The notes beneath the pieces are model-generated. The model was not told the origin of the DNA and ran no database searches. It saw only the letters and a program-made list of their open reading frames with translations. A stretch of 64,000 bases of DNA, taken from positions 69,381,687 through 69,445,686 of the forward strand of contig NC_088206.1 of NCBI RefSeq assembly GCF_037126465.1, given 5' to 3'. Made by a program: the position numbers and the translations under genes. Below, in pieces: positions 35,502 through 45,824 of the stretch (positions within the stretch are counted from its first letter, which is position 1; every line of letters starts with the position of its first letter). The stretch is from Ornithodoros turicata. Its lineage: Eukaryota > Arthropoda > Arachnida > Ixodida > Argasidae.

Positions 35502-35634
35502 GGATTAAAAACAATTAAAAACCCCCAGTGCTGGGTAGGGCGAGGACAGAGGATAAAAAGGACAAGGTCCTTGTCTTTTTTATCGTCTGTCCTCGTCCTA
35601 CCCAGCACTGGCGGTTTTTAATTGTTTTTAATCC
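35502..35634. mobile_element. Near-perfect palindrome (foldback MITE), 133 bp
   Basis: GGATTAAAAACAATTAAAAA then CCCAGTGCTGGGTAGG, CGAGGACAGA, and the complement ending TTTTTAATTGTTTTTAATCC. The centre is AAGGACAAGGTCCTTGTC. No coding capacity. Confidence 0.88.
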
Positions 35635-35739
35635 TGCTTGTTCAACACTGGTCGTCATGTCGTTCATTGGAATAGTGCTAGTTCTTGTCTTGTTTTGTCT
35701 TGACTTGTATTTCCTGTTGTTGCGCCATTAAACCACAAG

Positions 35740-35771
<32 letters not shown>
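35740..35771. repeat. (ATC)n microsatellite
   Basis: Ten or more TCA units without interruption. Confidence 0.95.
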
Positions 35772-36313
35772 TGTTCCTATCTTTTGAACAGTGACAGTTG
35801 ATGCTGTTTGTCTGAAACTGATAGTTCACACCGTTGTTTGGGACGCTGCTAACTCACATTTTTTCGTTCAGCAAATATATAGTTCAATTTTTTTGTTGAG
35901 CCCTATAATAAAAATCATCCTAATAAAAATAAGAGTTAGAAAATCTTCCAGTTCTGGACACTATACCCGAACATTTTAGTGCTAAATTTTAGCAAAAAAA
36001 AAAACAAAAGCAAAAAACAATCAACTTGCCTAAAATATCGAGTGCCACGAATGTTCTCCCGGAAACACGCGTTCTGGTGCCCCCTTCCGCAGTGACGTCA
36101 TCACTTCCGAAATACCGCTTTTGTGTCTTCTTCAATTCCGTTTTAAGACACTAGGATCGCAGAGGAAGAATCAAAAGCACGTTGGATCGGAATTTCATGA
36201 TGATGTCGCTCTCTCTTTCTCTCACTCTCAGTCACTCAACATATGTTGAAGAGAGAAGCGCATCGATTTCAAATTCAGCCACAAGCAAGATCACGTGACC
36301 GTATGGAAGCAGT

Positions 36314-36334
36314 GGGGGGAGGGGAGGGGAGGGG
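36314..36334 (+). other. G-quadruplex-forming tract
   Basis: Four runs of four or more G separated by single A. Fits the canonical G4 pattern with very short loops. Similar weaker tracts lie near 32627-32642, 40230-40250 and 51291-51314. Confidence 0.7.
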
Positions 36335-36742
36335 ATGTGCTGGTGGGGATGATTCGGGGGCGATGTAAGGATGACGCCGAGAAAAAAGCTTTTAGCGGGT
36401 ATATATCTTGCAGTTTCTCCCTCAGGAGCATATACACATAAGGCTTTGTTTCTTTCGAGAAAACCTACGATAAGAAACGAATAAACAAACAAACAAGCAA
36501 AAAAGCCGAAAAGCTTCTCGGTGTTGATAGCCGAGCGTTTCCTCGGTATTAAGTAAAGAGGGGTTGACAGTGTTGTCGTGTTTCGGAGAGGTTTTATAGC
36601 TGGATTTAGAGACTGTGAGCTTTTATTGTGTACGCGTTTGTTTGATGTGTCTGAAGCGAGAAAGAAAAGCATTGTCGAGAGTGTGACTTTGAGGTTCCGC
36701 GTGGCATCTGCTTGGTAACGTCGCGGCATGAGACAGTATATT

Positions 36743-37107
36743 ATTCGTAATATAGAGAAATTAACCGTCTGTCGTTACAACGACATGTTCGTACAAGCCG
36801 AACTGGAACAATTGAGTGCATATTCACGCATTGTGCCAAACGGGTTATATTCTATGGCTTTGTAGGGTAATAGTTAGCGGTACATTTTCCCCCGAACTCT
36901 TTGCGCTATTGACACTATAAAGTTATCACATTAAAAGGACGTACAATTATCCTCACATAATTGTACGTTCTTTCAAAATGATAACTCTACCGTTTGGCAC
37001 AATTCCCGAATATGCACTCAATTTTTTTTCAGTTCGGTATAACGCGGCCTCGCTTGTACGAACAGATCGTTGTAGTGAGAGACGGTCAATTTCTCCATAT
37101 TACGAAT
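36743..37107. mobile_element. Inverted-repeat element, ATTCGTAATATAGAGAAATT family
   Basis: Left arm ATTCGTAATATAGAGAAATT, ACCGTCT, TTGTAACGACA-like stretch, GTACAAGCCGAACTGGA, CATTGTGCCAAACGG. Right arm is the complement, ending GGTCAATTTCTCCATATTACGAAT. A second short inverted repeat (GGACGTACAATTAT / ATAATTGTACGTTC) sits at the centre (36937-36974). Length 365 bp. Confidence 0.8.
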
Positions 37108-37640
37108 TTCTGAAGCAAATAGCAGTGCTCCGAAACACGTTGCATTCACGTTCCTCCCTTCCTAATCGATGGCGATGGCGGCACGTTATCAATTGGGCTT
37201 CCGGGCAACGCACCGAAGAGCCATGCTGGGAGACTAACATCTCGACTTCTGCGATTGTTTCATCTTCCAAAGTGTGCTTACTGCGCATACACTAATCGCG
37301 TGTCATCCATCTACACGCACACCTCACTAGCTATAGTGTACACACAACCTATTCTGCCGAATATCGCATCTGGGATTCCACTTGGACATCTTCCTGGATG
37401 GCACGACTGATATTCGGAGGAGGCTACGATCGTTCTCGGCATGTAATGAAGATATAGCTCTCTGGGACGGAAGCCTGTATCTGTGAATATGGGCTATTTC
37501 GGATAGTCTCTTGTTTACCGAAGTGGCATCTGTCCAATGAAGAGGCCGCATATGTGTAGGCTGTGTTGTTGCATGGCGTATGTGTGGGTGACCTCGTGAT
37601 GTTTTCTTAAAAAAGCAAATAACGTTGTGCGGTAAAATGC

Positions 37641-37757
37641 AACTTCCAGTTACTCTTTTAATACGCCTCATTCTGAATGACCTAGCAGTCTAGTACAGAA
37701 CTATACTAGCTGCTAGGTCATTAAGAATAAGGCGTATTAAAATAGTAACTGGAAGTT
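37641..37757. mobile_element. Palindromic element 1 of an abutting pair
   Basis: AACTTCCAGTTACTCTTTTA, ATACGCCT, ATGACCTAGCAG on the left pair with CTGCTAGGTCAT, AGGCGTATTAAAA and GTAACTGGAAGTT on the right. Spacer about 10 bp. Confidence 0.85.
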
Positions 37758-37949
37758 ACCGGCTCATTTAAGTAACACGGCACGCCATTCATGACTATAG
37801 TTAGTTAGTTAATTAGTAAATTTGTATAATAAGGTGAGCTATAAAGTAAAAGTTCAATTTATAGCTTACTTTATTTTACTAATTTACTAATTAACGAACT
37901 AGCTAGCTATAGTTATGAATGGTGTGTTGTGTTACTTAAATGAGCCGGT
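37758..37949. mobile_element. Palindromic element 2 of an abutting pair
   Basis: ACCGGCTCATTTAAGTAACA, CATTCATGACTATAGTTAG, TTAATTAGTAAATT on the left pair with AATTTACTAATTAA, CTATAGTTATGAATGG and TTACTTAAATGAGCCGGT on the right. It starts immediately after element 1 ends. Confidence 0.85.
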
Positions 37950-39120
37950 CACTTCGTTCCAGACTTGATGTTTCCTGCTACAACGCTTGTCGTTACAATC
38001 AAACAAGTACTTATCTGGAACTTGCTGTCTCTTCAACGTTTTTTTTTTCTACGTCTCCATTTTCCTTCCCTTTTTTGTGACGTCATCGTTTTTTTCCCCT
38101 TCTGGATAGTAGCAGAAACTATATCTTTCTAGTTCATGGTTGATACGTCAATCACAACGTATTGTGCTATTATTACTATCTTAAAAATTTGAGAGGGTAC
38201 TTTATTTAAAATGTGTGTGTGTACATAACAATGCACTGCGGAACGGTCAAGTATTGAGATATTTTGTTGCGCGTCTGTTTTTTTTCATTTTTTTTTTCAT
38301 ACCTAATCATGCCGGTGTTACAAGATTGAACTTTGATTCGATTTTATGTGTAGAAAAAGCATTCCTCGTCGTCCCATCGCCATACTATTGTACGTTATCA
38401 GCACACTGCTTTATCGCATAGCATAGAAACTACACACACACACACACAAAACGATAACGCACACAAAAAAAAAATATAACCTTAACGGTACCTCCATCGT
38501 GCTTTGGCAGATTCTGAAACATGACGCTGAGATGAAACTCATGTTGACATCGTCTGCGAGATTATTCGGATGCACTTTTCTGTTTGCGGGGCTACTTAGG
38601 ATGCGGATGAATACAGGAGAACTACATTATGCGGCCCATGCGTCATCATACACGGGAGGCACACGTATTTATGCCAATGGGATGCAAATGTTATTTATCT
38701 TTCGCATTCGTATATATCGGCGATATATAGGCCCTTCTCGTCTGTTTCATGTATTCCACGTTGCATCTGCTGCAAACACGAAGTGATCGGATGCACTGAG
38801 TGATTACTATATCGCTCGTTCGTATATACTTGTGTGCATATGAATGTCAGAGAGCGATGGCCGAATGTTCATTCGTATTTCTTTAACGTTGCAGGTGAGT
38901 TGGTGACTTCTCGTATTGGAGCTTTTCCTGATTGGTTGGATCGCTGAGTTCACGTCATACAGTGGGTGAGACATTACGTTTTTATCTATGGCCTTTGTCG
39001 CTCGTGCGCCAGGAAAACCCGAATCATCATCATCATCATCAGCATCATTACGTTTTTACTGGTTGAGACTGTCGAATTTAGGTTTGGATCAACGGGTGTG
39101 TTTTGCCAGGTTGTGAACAT

Positions 39121-39537
39121 TTAGGGTGTTTTTTTAGCTGTACCAAATTTTCAACAAAAAAAGAGAAAAGAATTGCATTTGGACCGTTTCAGTTTTGTCA
39201 TTAGCTTACCCGACTTGGTAGCCATTAGGAATAAGGTTGCTTGTGCAGTGAGGTGGCTAATTAACATAGATATCTTAATTAACTTCTTAATTAGATGCAT
39301 GCTTTCAGGGAAATTTTGAGATTGCAGAATTGTTCCCTTACGATTGTGAAACGCGCACGCTAATCGAGATATCCGTTGCCAAGTTTTGCTATGCGAAGCC
39401 GGGCAAGCTAATGCAAGCTAATAATTATGTTAATAAAGTATTCTGAACAGCTAATGACAAAATTGAAAGTGTCCTAATGCAATTCTTCTTCTTCTTTTCT
39501 TTTTTTTAAAATTTGGGGCAACTAAAAAAACACTAAA
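39121..39537. mobile_element. Inverted-repeat MITE, AGGGTGTTTTTTTAGCTG terminus
   Basis: Left end TTAGGGTGTTTTTTTAGCTG then ACCAAATTTT; further in, AAGAATTGCAT and TTTTGTCATTAGC. Right end is the complement in order: GCTAATGACAAAATT, ATGCAATTCTT, AAATTTGGGGC, AACTAAAAAAACACTAA. About 415 bp, no open frame. Confidence 0.8.
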
Positions 39538-40678
39538 TAAAACTTGTATAGTGGTGGCTCAAGCGGATATTTTGTGTGTTTCAAAGTGTCGGTGGGTAAC
39601 ACGCTTTGTACTGTCATTAAGTTCCTATATAGATATTCCTATATATATATTCCTATGTTGACATTAATATAGGAACTTTTACCTTGCCATTCGAACAATT
39701 TAACCGTTTACGCAAAAAAAAAAAAAAAAAGAAGTCTGTAACCACCGACAACGAGTTGTCAGTTACGTATTACTGTCCTTCACAAAAATAGATCACACAG
39801 TCAGGGACATACGTCGAACAGCAAGCGTGACACACGTTCACATCGGGCCACCCACGAACATGTCCCACGTGACTTCTTCTTTTTTTTTTTTTGTACTTTC
39901 TTTTCTGCTTTTAATTGCGTTTCTTCCCACTTCCCACCACGGCAAACAATCACCATTGTTGCAACATCGCGAAAGCAATCAGCCAGATGGCCGACTCTCA
40001 CACCGTCGTGCAAACGGAAACCACGCAGAAACCGCTAATTCGTGATCTCGCGGTTCCTCGTTATGCGCGTGACATATCCGTGAAGTGAAAGCAGACGATC
40101 GCCTGCGCTCTCATCGTCCTTGAAGATCGTCCGCTATTGCGCTAGAGAGCTCTCGCTCAGGTGCTAAGCGAACCTTATATCCGTACACTTATATAAGGTG
40201 TGTATTAGTCCCCGTTTGGGAAAGAGATGGAGGGGTAGGGAGGGGGGAGGCGGACCCGCGACTCCTTATCGTCGATGTCGCACGCGCGGTGTACTGTCGT
40301 CTGCTACGGAGTGCTAGAGGGCGTCAGCGTCGTTAGTGAGGGAAACGGGATATGATGGAGACGACAGCGTTGATGATGATAATGGTGGTTGTTGAGGGCG
40401 AAGTGTTTGGGCGAGGGAAAGGGTTTGTGGCGAGTCGTAAGTGTCCCTTAATGAATGTCGTTAGCTAGATGATGGGGTGGGAGGGGTGGAGAGTGAAAGG
40501 GATGGATGGGAGGAAGAGGGGATTCCATCGCTCTGTGAGGAGGGATGACGGGAAGAGGATTTGGTGTTTGCAAGGTGTTTTACGAGAACTGTGGTGCATT
40601 GGTTTGTTGATATTTAATAGAAATGGAGGGTGTGTTTGGAGGCGATGTCCAAGATTTCATGCAAGGATACGAAAACAA

Positions 40679-40705
<27 letters not shown>
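40679..40705. repeat. (GA)n microsatellite
   Basis: Thirteen uninterrupted GA dinucleotides. Confidence 0.95.
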
Positions 40706-40710
<5 letters not shown>

Positions 40711-41479
40711 CCTGATCACGAAATAAGTGATCACGTTTGGCGACGTTCACATTTGGAAAATACAAAATTCGGTAATTGAAATTTGCACAATTTAATATTT
40801 CGTCGAGTGACGTAGGACGATGTATGACACAATATGTTGCTTCAAGGGGACAAAAAAGAAGAAAAAAGAACGTAATAACACCACCTGATCACGACAGCAT
40901 CAAAATGACAACACATAATTCTCTCGCAAGCTTACAGTACATTTACTCAATATTGACACGTGACAAAACTATTCGCAACCTAACGCCGTTTGTCTGCTCG
41001 TCTCGACTAACGACTATTAGTAGTCGTGACAGTGCAGTGCTCGTTCTCATCCGATACAGAAGAATAGAAAAATAGACCGTGCGAACGGTCGTTCATGACC
41101 CTGATGTCGTCCGCACCTCCCTGTATCGCTTCTGCTAGCGCCCCATTGTTGCTTGACGGGAAATGTTTTGACAGCTGTCGCGTAGCCGTCGTTACACCCG
41201 TTGTTCCCAATTAGCGTCGACGCGTTTGTGTTATACTCGCCATGAATACGTGTACTACTGCAAGTCCGCTGAGAACGGCTGTTTCATTGTTGCGCGGCCG
41301 TGATCGAGTTCTGTTCAAAAGAGAGACTGTACCGTATAGCCGTGGGCCGTCGTAGGTTTGGCAAACTCGGTCGATAGAACTTTATTTATTATTGATTGAT
41401 TGATTTTTCTTACGAAAGGTGTGGCTCAAGGCATTAAGTCGTCTTGAAATTGTAGCGGGACGTTTACACAGTTACACGG

Positions 41480-41819
41480 ACCAACGGCATGGCCGAGCGG
41501 GTTAAGACGTCCCGCTCGTTGATGGTAACCAAGGTCGTGGTAACCAAGGTGGTAACCAATGTGGTAACCAAGGTCGCGCTGAAGACTGGAAGGTGGTAGG
41601 TTCGAACCCTACCACCGGCTGTGCTGTCTGAGGTTTTCCCCGGGTTTTCCGAAGACTTTCCAGACGAATGTCGGCACAGTTCACCCTGAAGTCTGCCCAG
41701 GACGCATACTAACCCCCCTGGCCCCTATACTCCTTCCTGCTGTTCTCTATATCGCTCATAGCCACCGTTGCTTCGCAGCGCTAACACGGAATTTAAACAC
41801 ACACACACACACACACACA
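41480..41819 (+). mobile_element. tRNA-derived SINE with internal tandem expansion
   Basis: The head resembles a tRNA: box A TGGCCGAGCGG (41490-41500) and box B GGTTCGAACCC (41599-41609), with a CCACC..GGTGG T-stem. Between them, where a tRNA would hold the anticodon and variable arms, are four tandem GGTAACCAA-GT units (41524-41577), so this is not a working tRNA. The tail continues GGCTGTGCTGTCTGAGG, then CTTCGCAGCGCTAA and a CA repeat (41797-41819). Tail pieces recur elsewhere in the window. The layout resembles tick SINEs such as Ruka; identity with that family is untested. Confidence 0.85.
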
Positions 41820-42045
41820 GTTACCAGGATGTACTTTATTCGCGTATTGTGGGTAAGATTTTACTCGAATGACGAAATGGGGGGGGGGGGGGGGTAACCC
41901 CGAGACAGAAGAAACATAGAGATTACAGCAACAAATTTCTCTGTTTCGAGATTACTTTTGGTCATTTTTCACTTTGAGTCTTACCCATTTACTCTAATGG
42001 CAGCGTAGCACTGGAGCAATAGCTCATTGCAGCAATACGACTCGC

Positions 42046-42250
42046 AGCAAAAAGTAGTGTTCCCCGACCTTTTCCCTATAGGTTTCTTGAGAGACCTTCC
42101 AGACATATATCGGCGCAGCTCCCTCTGAAGTCGGCCCGGGACGTTCACTATCCCCCCCTCTCCGGTCTCCCACTCCTTCCAGCTGTCTCCTCTCCCTTTG
42201 TCTGAGTCCGTACACGAACATCCACAGTCGCCTTCTGGTGTATAAAAGAA
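42046..42250 (+). mobile_element. SINE tail fragment
   Basis: CTTGAGAGACCTTCCAGACA, GCGCAGCTCCCTCTGAAGTC, GGCCCGGGACG, CTCCCACTCCTTCCAGCTGT follow the body of the 41480 SINE in order. The tRNA-like head is missing. Confidence 0.7.
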
Positions 42251-43610
42251 AATTAGAAACACCTTTTATTAGTCAACGCTACGTTGAGTTTTGCGATTAT
42301 GTCACCCTATAGTGCTAAAATATTTTGGGCCACACCGTCAGGTTTCATTTTTACGCGGCTTCAAATTAAAATAATTGCGCGAAATAATTTAAAATAATGA
42401 TGAGAAAAGACTATGTGATTGCCCTGCTGTCCTCTCTAGGTCTGTCCACAACTGTGCGTCGGACCTATAAACACAGACTTATTTCGCGATGCCAACACTT
42501 ATTTACTTCCCACGCGAGCCCACTACGTGACGGCATTACCTCACAAAATCATCATCATCATCATCATTAACATCATCATTAACATTCTCCCCCACCATAC
42601 CGCGTGTTGCACATATACGTTGCGCGGAGTGTCGCTTATTCAGTTATTCACTTTGCGTCCGCTGTAATGGGCGAGATCCTCGAGCGACCACATTTGGACG
42701 CGTTTTCCCCAAAGGGGGCGCTCTTCTTGCGACTGGCCAATGGACATAATCCTCTTAGTTGGCGAGAGATCCTTGGCGTGTGTGGCGTGTAGCGTTTTCT
42801 GTACCCTCCAGCGTCCCGTGTATATATATACCCGTGTCATCCGGTATACAAGCAGCACGTATATGCGTAGCGCGAGAAGTGCGGGGAGTGGTGATAAACG
42901 TGCGTGTCTCGATACGGGGACCAGCGTTACTTATAAATCTAGTTATAATAACCAGGTCCCCCAAACTCACCTCGGAAAAGCGTGCAACGAAGAAGGCCGC
43001 CACTAGATACCCCACTGTTGCCGTTCCGGATCACTTCAGCGCGCTAAGTTTAGCGGCAAAATGTTTTTGTTGTTTCTGCGAATGAATCTAGTCTTTATAT
43101 GTCCAAATAAAACGCGTATAACAACTTTCTGTGTCGTGTTTCACTTTTTGGTCCCGTTTTTAAACGTGTGCGTCGCAGGCGCAGTCGTCCATTTCTCCTT
43201 CGGTGACTTGGCCTGGCTTGGATTGTGCTTCAACTGGATCTTTAGCGCGCTACAATCAAACGCAAGCCAACGTCTGGTAACAATGGGGTATCTAAGGGCG
43301 GCTTCCGGCATTGCACGCATCGGGATAGGAACAAATACATGGGAAAATGGCGACCTTGGGGGACCTGTAATAACAGTAACAATAGTGATGATAGTATTTT
43401 AGTGACGCAAGCTGTAGCTGTTTTTTCCCTCAGTGTTTTCGCGTTAATACGAAAATTATATATATATCTGCACTATTCTTCCCGTCATCATTCATTCGTT
43501 CGTTTATTTTCGGGACTTTCTTGCGTGTTGAGCCCACTGCGCAGCAAGATCGGGACGCGAAAGTTTTGGACGACATGTTATTTTTGCGCACGAGCGGAGA
43601 CTTTTGAAAC
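42251..43610 (+). other. Gene-free stretch
   Basis: No supported gene. ATCATC runs near 42550-42575 and a TATATA run near 42823. Confidence 0.5.
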
Positions 43611-44274
43611 TTAAAGGAGTACAGAGGGCCATCCAAAAAAAAATTTCAGATTAAGACATCTGATGAAAGTGTGTGTGTCATTATACCGAATAGCGCGAAA
43701 GGTATTGATGTGTGCAATTTGTTTCCCAGAAAAAAACTCACATAAACATAGCTCCGCGCCTTCACCCTTAACTCGCCACTCCAGCTATAACGAGGATGAG
43801 GAGGTATGATGGTACGTCACCGATGACGGCATAAGGAGACTCGTTCTGGTTTGCCGGTCAGTGGGGGTCAGCGCCTTGTCTCTTTGCCGCCGTAAACCTG
43901 TTTTGCCAGTTTTCCCGGAGAATTGGGGATAGAAGGAGCGGCCGAAGCATTACCGAGCACGGAGAAAGGCTTTATCAGAACCCCGAACAGCCGAGTAGCA
44001 GACGACAGCGGAGTAGCAGACAACATTTCTCTAGGCCAATCAGCGAGCGTTTTCCTTATAGCGTCAGCGCGAGGTTCCAGGCAGGTCACAGGCTGGTACT
44101 GCTCTTCACCACCTTTGCGCACGGTCGCTTTTTTGCGGCGTATTTTAAATTCAATTTCTGCGATAATTATGACTCTGCTGTGTAGATTACTTCGCATGGA
44201 GCATCTTACTGGCCTACTTAACAGTTTTATAGGAAGAAAGCTGGGTGTTAAAAATGACTTATGTGCTACTTTAA
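43611..44274. mobile_element. TTAA-flanked non-autonomous DNA transposon (664 bp)
   Basis: Begins TTAAAGGAGTACAGAGG and ends GTGCTACTTTAA, giving about 12-bp imperfect inverted termini next to TTAA. Carries one exact GCAGACGAC (43998) and a one-base variant (44017). A minus-strand open frame of 175 codons inside has no recognised motif. Confidence 0.6.
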
Positions 44275-44429
44275 AGGCACGTATTTCCGCAACATATAGA
44301 GAGGCGTCTACTTGCGGTGTATAAGATTCGTGACGAACTTTGCATTGTCGCTGTCCTTTTGCATCCATTATGTAACTAAAATATCTGTCATGCAAAAAGC
44401 CAAAACCAGACAGTACGAGTTCCGGATGA

Positions 44430-44570
44430 GAAACAGAAACCAGTACCGAAATTACCTCGGAAACGGAAACGAAATTCTTAAAAAGGAAGCGGAAACAGAA
44501 ACCGCTACCGAAAATCGTCCAGAAACGGAAACGAAAAGCCGAGTTTTTCAGATACCGGAAACGGAAACAA
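44430..44570 (+). repeat. Degenerate GGAAAC tandem repeat
   Basis: At least eight (G/A)GAAAC units in one region, such as GGAAACGGAAACG, GGAAACAGAAACC and GGAAACGGAAACA, separated by short unrelated stretches. Confidence 0.7.
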
Positions 44571-45299
44571 TAATATTTTCGATAACCATACCCTGCATAC
44601 TACAGGACCTCACCACAAAACCGTGATTCCACAAAACCGTGATGGAATGGGCGCCGCCATTAGTGTTGCCACCCTGCGGTAGTCGCAGGAACTGTGCGCG
44701 TGTGGACTGCCGTTTGCCGAGTTCCTTCCCTTCATTTTCCGGTGTGTGTTTTCGTTCATTTTTTGCGTCCGTTCGTTGTCGTTTTTTTCGATGCTTTTCT
44801 TCCCCATAAAACGAAGGACAACGAAATACAAAAATGTACCACGTGACAACGTCTTTTTTTATATAGATCTGTATACAGCCAGTCGAATAGTGAGGTGAAA
44901 TAGTGTAGCGGAGCAGTGAGCCTCCGGCACAAGGGTGGAACATACTGTACATAACCCCGTAAGAAAAGAAAGTCATGGATTGGATTGGATAAGTCGGTTC
45001 GGCAACTGTGGATCCGTGTACTTCAGCATGAGCGCTCGAAATAAAGATGAAAGTACTTGTCTAGTTACGTTCGTAGATGTAGCATTGTATATGGATATTC
45101 ATATTTCGGGGTGCAGCATTCGAACGCTTGAACACCCGGAGGAGCGTTCGAATGTGGCACCTGAGAAAGCGGCGCCCGAGAGTTCGAACCCTTCTTAGTA
45201 CTATCAGTAGTGCGAACTTGCGGGCCCGAACAAGAAAAAAAAAAAAAAAAAGGAGGAAATTTTATAAACACTTTCCTCTCCCTAAAGACTCCTCCGTGC

Positions 45300-45824
45300 T
45301 AGAGATGCAAAATTTCCGGAAATTTTGCATGACTCGAAAAAAACCGGTTCTTTTCGGGGTTTTTTTTTCCCGAAAAATTGGAAAAAATGGAAACAAACAC
45401 GGTAACTGCTGAGTCGAAGCATTGCCGGCCAAGCCACAGCATACAATGAGCTAGAAGCTTTAGTAGTGTTCACCTTCTAGGCATAAACGCAGAGCAGAGC
45501 ATCCCATGAGACTGCTGTCTACTCAGTGATAGGTCATTGGAACAACCCGTCCACTCCGACCAGAACTCCGACATTATGTGACCGCGATGGCGATCGCTTG
45601 GAGCAGCCAGACGAAGCTCTAAGTTGGTAGTTACTGGCGGATTAAAGGCACCTAAGGCACTGTTGGCGGGTTGGAACGCGTCGAAGGCACGAAAATTAAC
45701 ATTTTTGAATTTTGTCGCCTGGAAATTTTGGGCTATTTTTCCGGAGACGAGTTAAAAAACCGAAGAAAACTGTTTTCCCTCCAAAATTTCCGTTTTTTTT
45801 TTTTTCCGGGGCTTCGCATCTTTA
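45300..45824. mobile_element. hAT-type non-autonomous element, copy 2 (525 bp)
   Basis: Termini TAGAGATGCAAAATTTCCGG and CTTCGCATCTTTA, with a perfect 8-bp target duplication CTCCGTGC (45292-45299 and 45825-45832). It is the reverse complement of the 7257-7777 copy over its full length, including the CAGAACTCCGACATTATG and GCATTGCCGGCCAAGCC segments. Confidence 0.92.

Larger units (their letters stand above)
37950..41479 (+). other. Gene-free stretch around the 39.1-kb MITE
   Basis: No supported gene. Contains CA and poly-A tracts near 38430-38475, a CATCAT run near 39025, one nonamer (40296) and a GA microsatellite (40679-40705). Confidence 0.5.

Noticed and set aside
36232..36729. 165-codon minus-strand open frame
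   Set aside because: Composition follows low-complexity purine tracts (including the G4 run), with no family motif, no splice context and no repeat protein similarity that I recognise.
41486..41615. tRNA-Ser-like gene
   Set aside because: Box A and box B are present, but the anticodon region is replaced by tandem GGTAACCAA units and SINE body sequence continues beyond the head, so it is a SINE.
43868..44395. 175-codon minus-strand open frame
   Set aside because: Mostly lies inside the TTAA-flanked element. No transposase motif or conserved domain is visible.
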